Position numbers and translations under genes: made by a program
Notes under the pieces: generated by a model
What the model saw: only the letters and a program-made list of their open reading frames with translations
What the model was told of the DNA's origin: nothing
Database searches by the model: none
Assembly (NCBI GenBank): GCA_937862805.1
Contig: CALMDO010000306.1
Coordinates: 1-32,848 of the forward strand
Direction: 5' to 3'
Length of the DNA: 32,848 nt
Source of the DNA: an uncultured Bacteroidota bacterium
GTDB taxonomy: Bacteria; Bacteroidota; Bacteroidia; Bacteroidales; FEN-979
In this document: piece by piece, positions 8,687 through 16,978 of the stretch
Layout: every line of letters begins with the position of its first letter
How positions within the stretch are numbered: the first letter of the stretch is position 1

Positions 8687-11600
8687 CTATTCATCCAATT
8701 TCCGGAGGGAAACCCGGGTCTCGATCGTTTCTGTCAGTTCGACCCTTACTCCTTCTTCCTCCGGTTCAGAAACGATCTCCAAAGATTGAGCAAGAGTTTC
8801 CGAGCAAATATAAGAAATATTTTGATTCACAGCCTCATCGATCTCCGGATGTGAAAGAATTTTAACGATGATCTTATCTGTCACCTCGAATTGTTTCTCT
8901 TTTCTCAGGTTCTGGATCCGGTTGATCACTTCGCGTGCAATGCCCTCCTTCCACAATTCAGGGGTTACCGTAATATCCAGTGCAACGGTAAGGGTACCCA
9001 TTGATGCCACTTGCCAGCCGGGAATGTCTTCCGACAGAATCTCCACCTCATCGGTAAGGATTTCGACAGGAGCTCCTTCAAGATTCAGGATCAGTTTACC
9101 CTCTCTCTCCAGAGAATTGATCTCTTGTTGCGACAGGTTCGTGAGCAGGGCAGCCAGTTGTTTCATTTGTTTTCCAAAGCGGGGTCCCAGTTTTTTAAAA
9201 TCGGGTTTGAGGCGTTTGGTGAGGATCCCGGTGGTATCGGTGATGTACTCGATGCTTTTCACGTTGACTTCTGAAAGGATCAGGTTTTTCACGGCTTCTA
9301 CCTGCTCTTTCATCGGTTCATTAAGCAACGGGATGAGTATCCGGTTCAGGGGCTGCCGCACTCTCAGGTTGGTCTTTTTCCGGATCGAGAGCACCATGGA
9401 GGAGATCTTTTGTGCCATTTCCATCCGTTCTTCGAGTGCCTTGTCGATGATCGACAGGTCGGCGGCGGGGAACCGGGTCAGGTGGACCGAATCAGCTGCA
9501 TGGTGGCAGGTAACGTTATTGAGGTCGAGGTACAACCGCTCCATGAAGAAGGGAGCGATGGGTGAAGCGATGCGGGCAATCACCTCCAGGCACTGGTAGA
9601 GGGTCTGGTAGGCACTGATCTTGTCACCCGAATAGTCACCCTTCCAGAAACGCCGGCGGCTGAGCCTTACATACCAGTTGCTGAGGTGTTCATCCACGAA
9701 ATCGCTGATGGCACGACCGGCTTTGGTGGGTTCATAATCGGCATAACATTCATCGGTGAAACGGATCAGGGAGTTGAGTTCCGAAAGGATCCAGCGGTCG
9801 ATTTCAGGCCGTTGGTTCAACGGTATTTCTGGTTCACTGTATGTAAACCCATCAATGTTGGCGTAAAGGGCAAAAAAGGCGTAAGTATTATAGAGGGTCC
9901 CGAAAAATTTCCGGCGGATCTCCTCGATCCCGTCAAGGTCAAATTTCAGGTTGTCCCAGGGTTGTGAGTTGGTGATCATGTACCAACGGGTGGCATCTGC
10001 CCCGAACCGGCCGATGGTTTCAAAGGGATCGACGGCGTTGCCTAACCGTTTCGACATCTTGTTCCCGTTTTTGTCCAATACCAGTCCGTTTGAAACGCAG
10101 GTCCGGAAAGAAACGCTGTCGAACAGCATGACTGCGATGGCGTGGAGGGTAAAAAACCAGCCGCGGGTCTGGTCAACGCCTTCAGCAATGAAATCGGCGG
10201 GAAAGCAGGAATCAAGCGGCTTTTCCTTTTCAAAAGGATAGTGATACTGGGCATAAGGCATGGCGCCCGAATCGAACCAAACGTCGATCAGGTCCGGTTC
10301 ACGATACATGGGCTGGCCATTGTCGGCCACCAGGATGATGTCATCCACGAAAGGCCGGTGGAGGTCGAAGGAATGGTAATTCTCTTCGGAAAGGTCGCCG
10401 GGGCGGTAGTTCTCAAGCGGGTTCTGTTTCATCACTCCGGCTTCCACCGCTTTTTGACACGCTGCTTTGAGTTGCTCAACCGATCCGATGCAGCATTCCT
10501 GAGATCCGTCAGCAGTGCGCCAGATCGGCAGCGGGGTTCCCCAGAATCGCGAGCGTGAAAGGTTCCAGTCGACCAGGTTTTCCAGCCAGTTGCCAAAACG
10601 GCCGGTTCCGGTCGATTCGGGTTTCCAGGTGATCGTTTTATTGAGGGCGATCATCTGTTCTTTACAAGCGGTCGTCCGGATGAACCAGGAATCGAGCGGG
10701 TAATAGAGAATGGGTTTGTCGGTTCGCCAGCAATGGGGATAGGAGTGTTCGTATTTTTCCGATTTGAAGGCCTTGTTTTCGTGTTTCAGTTTCACGATCA
10801 GGTCGATATCCACCGGGGGGCATTGACCAGCTGTGCAATCGGCATCATATTCTGGTTTCACGTAACGGCCGGCGAATTCGCCCATCTGTTCCGTAAATTT
10901 TCCCTGTTTGTTTACCAGGGTAAGGGAACCCAGTCCGTACTGTTTACCAACCCTGAAGTCATCAGCCCCGAAACTGGGAGCGATATGAACGATGCCGGTG
11001 CCATCTTCGGTTGTAACGAAATCGCCCAATACCACCCTGAAAGGATCCCCGTCTTCAGGTTGGGCATAGGGAAGCAATTGCTCAAAGCGGAGGTTTTCAA
11101 AAGTTTTTCCCGGGTATTCTGCGATCACCTGATAAGGGATGTTCTTGTCTCCCTCGTGGTAACTGTCGAGTTCGAGCTGGCTGTTTTTTTCAGGAAAATA
11201 GTGATGCAGTAGTTCCTTTGCAAGGATCACCGTTTCTTCGGTGAAGGTATACGGATTATAGGTTTTGACCAGTACGTAAATGATTTCTTTTCCCATGGCC
11301 AATCCCGTGTTGGAAGGGAGGGTCCAGGGTGTGGTAGTCCAGGCCAGAAAGTAAAGATCGCCGAAAGGGTCCTTGAACAGAAATTCTGAAGCAGGGTTCC
11401 TGATCACTTTAAACTGGGCCACTACGGTGTTGTCTTTCACCATTTTGTAGGTCCCGGGCTGGTTCAGTTCATGGGTACTCAGTCCCGTTCCTGCTGCAGG
11501 TGAATAGGGTTGAATGGTATAGCCTTTATAGATCAGTCCTTTTTCATAGAGCCGGCTCAGGAGGTGCCAGACAGTTTCGATGTATTTATTTTCATAGGTG

Positions 11601-12052
11601 ATATAGGGATCGTCGAGGTTGAGCCAGTAGCCCATTTTCACGGTCAGGTCATCCCACAAGTCTTTGTACTTCATTACCTCACTGCGGCAATGCCGGTTAT
11701 AATCGGCAATGGAGATGGATTTCCCGATATCCTCCTTGGTGATTCCCAATTTTTTTTCCACACCGATCTCAATGGGAAGGCCATGCGTATCCCATCCGGC
11801 TTTTCGGCTGACATAGAAACCCTTCATGGTCTTGTATCGGCAAAAGATATCCTTGATGGAACGAGCCATCACGTGGTGAATACCCGGGATGCCGTTGGCA
11901 GAAGGGGGCCCTTCGTAGAAGATGAAGGGTTGGTGTCCCGCACTTTGCTCCAGACTTTTTTCAAAAGTGTGATGTTCCTGCCAGTAGGATTGTATCTCCT
12001 CACCGATGCGGGTCAGGTCAAGATGCTTGTATTCCGGATATTTCGCTTTCAT
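8687..12052 (-). CDS. ileS: Isoleucyl-tRNA synthetase with altered HIGH motif (GIHH)
   Basis: The 1121-residue class I synthetase charges tRNA-Ile. The Rossmann catalytic core is interrupted by the editing (CP1) domain (TTPWTLPSNTGLA near residue 245, then GTGIVHIAPSFGADD). The KMSKS loop is KMSKR at residues 665-669, and an anticodon-binding region and a C-terminal extension follow. The sequence GPPSANGIPGIHHVMAR (residues 48-64) aligns with canonical NGxIHIGH, so the signature HIGH reads GIHH at 57-60. The length and this motif fit the long, eukaryote-like IleRS2 group. Start ATG 12052 is preceded by a TACTTTTG box, and a terminator follows the stop. Confidence 0.96.
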   Translation of the reverse strand: MKAKYPEYKHLDLTRIGEEIQSYWQEHHTFEKSLEQSAGHQPFIFYEGPPSANGIPGIHHVMARSIKDIFCRYKTMKGFYVSRKAGWDTHGLPIEIGVEKKLGITKEDIGKSISIADYNRHCRSEVMKYKDLWDDLTVKMGYWLNLDDPYITYENKYIETVWHLLSRLYEKGLIYKGYTIQPYSPAAGTGLSTHELNQPGTYKMVKDNTVVAQFKVIRNPASEFLFKDPFGDLYFLAWTTTPWTLPSNTGLAMGKEIIYVLVKTYNPYTFTEETVILAKELLHHYFPEKNSQLELDSYHEGDKNIPYQVIAEYPGKTFENLRFEQLLPYAQPEDGDPFRVVLGDFVTTEDGTGIVHIAPSFGADDFRVGKQYGLGSLTLVNKQGKFTEQMGEFAGRYVKPEYDADCTAGQCPPVDIDLIVKLKHENKAFKSEKYEHSYPHCWRTDKPILYYPLDSWFIRTTACKEQMIALNKTITWKPESTGTGRFGNWLENLVDWNLSRSRFWGTPLPIWRTADGSQECCIGSVEQLKAACQKAVEAGVMKQNPLENYRPGDLSEENYHSFDLHRPFVDDIILVADNGQPMYREPDLIDVWFDSGAMPYAQYHYPFEKEKPLDSCFPADFIAEGVDQTRGWFFTLHAIAVMLFDSVSFRTCVSNGLVLDKNGNKMSKRLGNAVDPFETIGRFGADATRWYMITNSQPWDNLKFDLDGIEEIRRKFFGTLYNTYAFFALYANIDGFTYSEPEIPLNQRPEIDRWILSELNSLIRFTDECYADYEPTKAGRAISDFVDEHLSNWYVRLSRRRFWKGDYSGDKISAYQTLYQCLEVIARIASPIAPFFMERLYLDLNNVTCHHAADSVHLTRFPAADLSIIDKALEERMEMAQKISSMVLSIRKKTNLRVRQPLNRILIPLLNEPMKEQVEAVKNLILSEVNVKSIEYITDTTGILTKRLKPDFKKLGPRFGKQMKQLAALLTNLSQQEINSLEREGKLILNLEGAPVEILTDEVEILSEDIPGWQVASMGTLTVALDITVTPELWKEGIAREVINRIQNLRKEKQFEVTDKIIVKILSHPEIDEAVNQNISYICSETLAQSLEIVSEPEEEGVRVELTETIETRVSLRKLDE

Positions 12053-12069
12053 CGTCGTAAAAAGGAGGG

Positions 12070-12077
12070 CAAAAGTA
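12070..12077 (-). promoter_or_regulatory. -7 box upstream of ileS
   Basis: TACTTTTG on the minus strand lies 17 bp before the ileS ATG and matches TAnnTTTG. No convincing TTTG is seen 19-21 bp further upstream. Confidence 0.4.
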
Positions 12078-12136
12078 CGAAATTAATCCGACATAATGAA
12101 CTCGACAGCGCTTATGTCATCCGTGATCTGTCTTTG

Positions 12137-12337
12137 TCAGGCAGGTTCTTCGGGCATGATGATCCAGGCGATGATATAGCCGAGGAATCCCACTCCCCCG
12201 CATAAAAAGAGAAGCACCCAGAGAAGGCGCATCAGGACAGGATCAAGGTTGAAATATTTTCCGAGGCCGCCGCATACCCCGCCTATCATGCGGTCGGTTT
12301 TTGAACGATACAATCGCTTAATTTCATTGTTGGTCAT
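12137..12337 (-). CDS. PspC-domain membrane protein
   Basis: This 66-residue protein consists of a single PspC domain: KRLYRSKTDRMIGGVCGGLGKYFNLDP, then a hydrophobic stretch (LMRLLWVLLFLCGGVGFLGYIIAWIIMPEEPA) that crosses the membrane once or twice. Such short PspC proteins sense or respond to envelope stress. E. coli PspC relays membrane damage to PspA, but the solitary Bacteroidota forms are not well characterised. It precedes ileS by 84 bp on the same strand and may share its transcript. Confidence 0.88.
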   Translation of the reverse strand: MTNNEIKRLYRSKTDRMIGGVCGGLGKYFNLDPVLMRLLWVLLFLCGGVGFLGYIIAWIIMPEEPA

Positions 12338-12440
12338 GGCTGGTGGTGATTTTATTTCTTTTGACGTGAAGAGAGAAGCGAAGTTACAGTAATATTTTTT
12401 TCAATCCCCTTTATTTCCGATCTTTGTATATTAAAGAAGC

Positions 12441-12549
12441 GAAAAAGGAATAGCAGGAATACGGGCCGTTCGTAATGAACACCCGTCAGGAACTCATCCA
12501 GGCTTACGAAGATCTCGACCAGGGAAAGTTCGGTTTTTTGACCGATTAA
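12441..12549 (+). pseudogene. Remnant of a pirin-family gene (C-terminal end only)
   Basis: From 12457 to the TAA at 12547-12549 the frame reads EYGPFVMNTRQELIQAYEDL followed by DQGKFGFLTD. This is the characteristic C-terminal end of pirin proteins (YGPFVMNT, then a helix and a QGKFG tail). Just upstream, one base out of frame, GIA (12447-12455) continues the expected IAEYGPFVMNT, so a one-base shift is visible at 12456. A stop precedes it, and no other pirin sequence is seen. The rest of the gene has been lost by deletion or decay. Confidence 0.65.
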
Positions 12550-12590
12550 AGGAAAAAGCTCTGTATTTTCATTTCATAAACATTACAGCC

Positions 12591-14258
12591 ATGTCAGTCA
12601 TTCTGTACCAGAGAAAAGAGACCACTCCGCTGTGCCGATCGGTCATCGATCCGGAAAAGTACCCGGGTCGAGCATTTTATGAATTAATCGCTCAAAACGG
12701 GAGCGTGTGCCTCCTCCCTCAATCCCTGGGACCAAAGATGGAGGCCCCTCTCAGCCGGTTGAAATTCACCGCTATTCCTCCAGGATCCCCTGGCGTTGAA
12801 CTTTTTCGCCAACTCAAATTGCATACCCAATCGATGAAAAGCCTGCCCCGTTTCATCTTTCTGAAGGTTTCATCCACGGGAGCCTTTAAACGCAGCTTTT
12901 CCCCTTTCATCGAGCGCAGGCATACCCATGAAACACCAGCCTGCCTGCTCTTCCTTCCCGACTTCATCCATGAGAAACTGCTTCATGAACCGGCCAAAAT
13001 AGAACAGAGAGAATCCTCTTCTTCGCCTCCTTGGTCAGAAAACGTTTACCTCTCACGTTGGCTGAAAACCATTTCACGGGATCCCCAGGTAATACAACTG
13101 GGAAATGAGTTCCTTGGCACTTCGCCGGCCACGCAGTTGATCAGAGCGATGATCTTCAAAGCGGGACAAACCGATTCTCCGGTACTTATCCTGGGTGAAA
13201 GCGGAACCGGAAAAAACATGATCGCCCGGTTGATCCATAAATATTCCGGCCGTTCCAAAGCGCCCATGATCAGTATCGATTGCTCGGGGATCAGTGAAAC
13301 TTTGTTCGAAAATGAACTTTTCGGGCACGTGAAAGGAGCCTATACCGATGCGGTTTTTGAAAAGACGGGCCTTTTTAAAGAGGCCGACCAGGGAACCCTC
13401 TTCCTGGATGAGATTGGAGAGCTCTCATCCCATAACCAGGCCAAATTTCTGACCTCTATCGGATCGGGTATGTACCGCAAAGTCGGTAGCAACCATATCG
13501 AAAACAGCAATGTACGCATTATAGCAGCAACCAACTCCAATTTGCCCCAGCAGGTCAAATTGAAAACCTTCCGTGCCGACCTTTTTTTCCGTCTGAATGG
13601 CTTCCAGATTCAGGTTCCCCCCCTGCGCGACCGCCCCGATGACATCCCTGTCATTGCCCGTGCCTTCTGGAAAAGCATCAATAAAAAATATGAACTTTCA
13701 GACGCCTTTCTTGAATACCTGAAGACAGAACCCTGGCCGGGGAATGTGAGGGAACTGCAGACGGTACTTAACGGGATCAACGATCTGTTCAAAGATATGC
13801 CCCCCTCGCAGGAGGCCGTTGAAGCCTTGAGATATCTCCGCAAAGAGATCGATATTCCCAAAAAAACAGATCCGCTCGATTTTGACCATACCATCCGGAT
13901 CGAAAACAAACTCCGGCTGGAAGAAGCGATCCGGATTATCCGCCTGATCAAGATCTATCTCAGGCCCCTCATCAACAATGAAATAGAGATCGTTCGAAGC
14001 CCCAGGGAATTGAAAAGGATCCGGGAGTACGTCGACGAACAGAACAAACTCCTTGATAACCTTTGCCGCGAACCCCTTTATTTTAAAGACCCCGATCTCT
14101 ACAACGACATCCGCCGCTTCCGCTTTGAAATGGATAAGGTGCTGAAAAACCTTCCCAACATGAAGGATAATTTCAGGGAGATATGGTACCACTCTTTTTA
14201 CCAACCATACCAGGAAATCTTTAAAAAGATCTTCAAGTTGGCCTGGCAACGCAACTGA
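12591..14258 (+). CDS. Sigma-54-activator-type AAA+ ATPase without recognisable DNA-binding domain
   Basis: The product has 555 residues. Residues 1-170 are an unrecognised alpha/beta-like N-terminal region with hydrophobic strands (RFIFLKVSS, ACLLFLPDFIH). Residues ~180-400 form the AAA+ core of enhancer-binding proteins: Walker A GESGTGKN (202-209), the sigma-54-contacting loop GAYTDA (249-254, GAFTGA in the consensus), Walker B LFLDEIGE (270-277), sensor I VRIIAATN (308-315), arginine-finger segment FRADLFFRLN (327-336), PPLRDRPDDIP, and sensor II WPGNVREL (382-389). The Fis-type helix-turn-helix usual at the C-terminus is absent. In its place are ~165 helical, charged residues. It probably drives open-complex formation by sigma-54 polymerase, and a -24/-12 site lies before the next gene. 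The N-terminal signal is unknown. Confidence 0.82.
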   Translation: MSVILYQRKETTPLCRSVIDPEKYPGRAFYELIAQNGSVCLLPQSLGPKMEAPLSRLKFTAIPPGSPGVELFRQLKLHTQSMKSLPRFIFLKVSSTGAFKRSFSPFIERRHTHETPACLLFLPDFIHEKLLHEPAKIEQRESSSSPPWSENVYLSRWLKTISRDPQVIQLGNEFLGTSPATQLIRAMIFKAGQTDSPVLILGESGTGKNMIARLIHKYSGRSKAPMISIDCSGISETLFENELFGHVKGAYTDAVFEKTGLFKEADQGTLFLDEIGELSSHNQAKFLTSIGSGMYRKVGSNHIENSNVRIIAATNSNLPQQVKLKTFRADLFFRLNGFQIQVPPLRDRPDDIPVIARAFWKSINKKYELSDAFLEYLKTEPWPGNVRELQTVLNGINDLFKDMPPSQEAVEALRYLRKEIDIPKKTDPLDFDHTIRIENKLRLEEAIRIIRLIKIYLRPLINNEIEIVRSPRELKRIREYVDEQNKLLDNLCREPLYFKDPDLYNDIRRFRFEMDKVLKNLPNMKDNFREIWYHSFYQPYQEIFKKIFKLAWQRN

Positions 14259-14270
14259 ACTCTTTTCAGG

Positions 14271-14294
14271 GTATCTCAACACTGTATCTCAACA
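14271..14294 (+). repeat. Pair of 11-bp direct repeats upstream of the sigma-54-like promoter
   Basis: GTATCTCAACA occurs at 14271-14281 and again at 14284-14294, with a 13-bp period. The pair lies about 80-105 bp upstream of the start predicted from the -24/-12 site, the usual place for activator binding. Confidence 0.6.
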
Positions 14295-14349
14295 GCAGCT
14301 AAAGTTTATTTATCTTATTTACTGTGTTTTACATGATGTGTAATGACCT

Positions 14350-14365
14350 TGGCACCTCCTTTGAT
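14350..14365 (+). promoter_or_regulatory. Candidate sigma-54 (-24/-12) promoter
   Basis: TGGCACCTCCTTTGAT matches the sigma-54 consensus TGGCACGNNNNTTGCW at 13 of 15 positions counted with N as free. GG at 14351-14352 and GA at 14363-14364 have the required 10-bp spacing. The mismatches are C for G after TGGCAC and A for C in the -12 GC. The start point would be near 14376, 16 nt before the ATG at 14392. Confidence 0.6.
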
Positions 14366-14391
14366 CCGGTTGTTACCAAAACCCTTACATC

Positions 14392-15708
14392 ATGGAAACA
14401 AAAGGCATTCATCAGAACTACTTCCCGTTAAAGGCTGACCTTCGGGATTTTTCAGGAACCGATCCGGTTGAACATCCCGATCTCTGGGGTGGCGATGACC
14501 TGTTATCATTCGCGGAAAACCATCGAATGAGCGCATTCCAGATGCTGGTAATGATGGTTAAAAATACCTTTGAAGCACACCTCTTCCTGGTTCATGACCT
14601 TCGTCCGGACGACCTGGCAGAGAAAGGGCTCTGCTTCATCGATGGACACGGAGACCATTTCATCGACCTTACAGGCGACTTTTCTGATTACTTCGAGTCG
14701 TATCTCTTTGGTTTACGGAAATCCTGGGAAAATATCGCCGCCCGTCACAACCTCCGGGAGGTCTCTGTGGAAGACATGCTCAATATCATCATGGCCAACC
14801 GTATCTATACCCTCCCGGTCCGGGTGCTGCCCGATTTTGATTTCTCAGAGTACCAGCAACAGGGGCCGGAATCACATCAGGATGCTGAGCGGTATGGGGT
14901 CCTTTCCCGCGTGATCGGGAAAGCCCTGGCTGAATCAGAGATCATCTTCAAGATCAGTGAAGAATATGAATCCCTGTTTTTTGATCTGACCAACCAGCTT
15001 AATGCCAAAGAAAACATCCTGGCACGCCTGCATGAAAAACTGAACCTGGCATGCAATCCTCTGATCACCAACGAGGAAGAACTTGAGCAGGAATTTTTTA
15101 AGACTTTTGTCGAGCGCGAAGTGATTGAAAATCCCCGGAGAAAAGGGAGAAAAACCTTCAGAGTCCAGGAAGATTCGATCAACATCCCACCCAAAAACGA
15201 CCTGGATGACCGAATCAGGTCGCTCTACCGGACCCTTTGCAAAAATTGCAGGGAGATCCACCTGGTCACCGGGGAAGAAGCGCCGGACTCTTTCCTGGAA
15301 GATTGCTTCATGAAAACAAATTTTATTTACAATGAACCAACTACCGACCTGCTCACACAACTTTACCAATGGTTCCAGTTGGTTGCCTTGTTGACAAAAG
15401 TGATCAATTACCGTAAAATCAAATCTTTACCCGTCTTTTTTCCGGCCTGGAACCTTTTTTCCCCACACTCCTTTACCATTAAAGGAGACGATGCCTTTTT
15501 GGCAAAAATCAATAGTGCAATCGATCATCATACAGCTTCTCTCCGGCTCCGCCTCTCCGTCGATAAAAAAGCCCTTCCCATGTCGGATGAAACCATGCAA
15601 CAAATGCACCGGGAATTTCTGAAAAAACAGATCGACTGGTACGATGAAAAGATCATCCAGATAACCGAACAGATCAAGTCCGCATTGAATTCCAAACATA
15701 AATCCTGA
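14392..15708 (+). CDS. Unrecognised 438-residue helical protein of the AAA+/WD40 cassette
   Basis: I do not recognise a family. The protein is soluble (no signal peptide, no membrane segment), acidic to neutral and predicted to be mostly helical. Hydrophobic/charged helices include RMSAFQMLVMMVKNTFEAHL, SVEDMLNIIMANRIY, TTDLLTQLYQWFQLVALLTKVI and a C-terminal charged helix (QIDWYDEKIIQITEQIKSAL) that may form a coiled coil. A CKNC pair lies near residue 284, and no complete zinc site is visible. It follows a sigma-54-like promoter and is joined to the WD40 gene by a 4-bp gap. The two products therefore probably act together, under control of the ATPase gene upstream. Confidence 0.7.
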   Translation: METKGIHQNYFPLKADLRDFSGTDPVEHPDLWGGDDLLSFAENHRMSAFQMLVMMVKNTFEAHLFLVHDLRPDDLAEKGLCFIDGHGDHFIDLTGDFSDYFESYLFGLRKSWENIAARHNLREVSVEDMLNIIMANRIYTLPVRVLPDFDFSEYQQQGPESHQDAERYGVLSRVIGKALAESEIIFKISEEYESLFFDLTNQLNAKENILARLHEKLNLACNPLITNEEELEQEFFKTFVEREVIENPRRKGRKTFRVQEDSINIPPKNDLDDRIRSLYRTLCKNCREIHLVTGEEAPDSFLEDCFMKTNFIYNEPTTDLLTQLYQWFQLVALLTKVINYRKIKSLPVFFPAWNLFSPHSFTIKGDDAFLAKINSAIDHHTASLRLRLSVDKKALPMSDETMQQMHREFLKKQIDWYDEKIIQITEQIKSALNSKHKS

Positions 15709-15712
15709 ACCC

Positions 15713-16978
15713 ATGAAACCAATCCCGCATATTTCTTACAGCAGTATCGTCCGCGAAATGCGGCAGGAGTTCTTCGATTGTTATGCCGATACCTTCGAAC
15801 TGGTTGTCAAAGCCTCCTTTCAACCCCTCAGGACAAGAAATCTTTGTTATCACAAGGCAACCAACACTTTGCTTTTTTGCAATATTCACAACGGAAGGGT
15901 TCACCTGATCGACCTGACCACCGGAAAGTTGCGTTGGTATGATCACCACCTCCAGACGGTAAGAGACATCAAAGTCTCTGACAGGAATATCCTAACAGCC
16001 AGTTGGGACGGAACCATCCGGGCAGTAGACTTTGATTCCCTCCGGGAACGATTCCTTTTCACCGATCCTTATATGGGCCGAAGCCCGTACCTTACCCTCT
16101 CCCATGATGAGCGATATCTGCTGGGCTACAGTTATGATTCCGATAAAAACCCGCTCCTTCAAGGCAATAAAATCCGTAGATGGAATCTTTCAGACGGCCG
16201 GTTTATCAATGATTACGGACCTTTGGGAACCCATCGTTCGCTGACCAGGAGCGGGGCCTGTGTAATCCATGAAGGGCTGGTGTACACCATCTCCGACAGC
16301 GGGAATCTTAATACCTTCGACTTCAAAACAGGCCGACTGATCAACCAGGCAGTCGTCGAACACGATCTGCGATCCATGTGCCTGGTCCCGGAATTTCACC
16401 TGATCCTGGCAGGTGATACCAACGGATATGTTCATTTTTATGATACCTGCACCCGCAGGTTCTTCCAGACCCTTCAGTTCCACTCCAATGAGGTCACCTT
16501 CATGTTGGTGCATCCGGAAAAAACCAACCATCTCTTTTCTTGCGGTTTTGATGGCTGCCTTAAAGTTTGGCAATTACCTCAGGGGCGGCCTATCGCTTCC
16601 GTCGACACCGGCAACAGTTTCCCATGGGCTTTCCGGTTCGTGGGAAAACTGGCAGTCGTGTGCGGCGATGGAGGGGATATCGGGGTTTTCGATATCCAGG
16701 AGGTGAATCACATCCGTCCGAGGGGCCATATTAAGCTGTTTCGCGAAGCATTTCTGGCTTCCCCCGTGGGTTCATCAAGGGTTTACACCAACAATCCTTC
16801 CCTTCTCAAAGTAGTCTTCAAATCAACCGGAGAGGAAGCCAATGCTGATACCACTGATTCGGTGATGATGGTGATGAACGATCTCCGGGTTTTACACACG
16901 ATCTTCCGTGACGATAAAATAACCGGAACCCTTGACAGTAGTGATTCCGTTCCGTGGAAACTGTTTCCTGTTAATTGA
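15713..16978 (+). CDS. WD40-like beta-propeller protein
   Basis: The 421-residue protein has about seven WD40-type repeats between residues ~40 and ~345. Blade ends such as TASWDGTIRAVDFDSL, GNKIRRWNLSDGR, SDSGNLNTFDFKTG, DTNGYVHFYDTCTR, CGFDGCLKVWQLPQG and GDGGDIGVFDIQEV show the GH...WD-like periodicity. A ~40-residue N-terminal helix region and a ~75-residue C-terminal tail flank the propeller. There is no signal peptide, so it is a cytoplasmic scaffold or sensor. It is coupled to the upstream 438-residue gene (4-bp gap) and overlaps the convergent M14 gene by 8 bp at the stop codons. A protein-interaction platform is the natural reading; the partner is unknown. Confidence 0.8.
   Translation: MKPIPHISYSSIVREMRQEFFDCYADTFELVVKASFQPLRTRNLCYHKATNTLLFCNIHNGRVHLIDLTTGKLRWYDHHLQTVRDIKVSDRNILTASWDGTIRAVDFDSLRERFLFTDPYMGRSPYLTLSHDERYLLGYSYDSDKNPLLQGNKIRRWNLSDGRFINDYGPLGTHRSLTRSGACVIHEGLVYTISDSGNLNTFDFKTGRLINQAVVEHDLRSMCLVPEFHLILAGDTNGYVHFYDTCTRRFFQTLQFHSNEVTFMLVHPEKTNHLFSCGFDGCLKVWQLPQGRPIASVDTGNSFPWAFRFVGKLAVVCGDGGDIGVFDIQEVNHIRPRGHIKLFREAFLASPVGSSRVYTNNPSLLKVVFKSTGEEANADTTDSVMMVMNDLRVLHTIFRDDKITGTLDSSDSVPWKLFPVN

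Noticed and set aside
11510-12205. 231-residue plus-strand frame across the ileS start
   Set aside because: It runs antisense to ileS and pspC with low-complexity, non-conserved sequence; both minus-strand genes are unmistakable.
12591-14258. RtcR (RNA-repair regulator)
   Set aside because: The N-terminal region does not resemble the CARF-like domain of RtcR as I know it, and no rtcA or rtcB follows.
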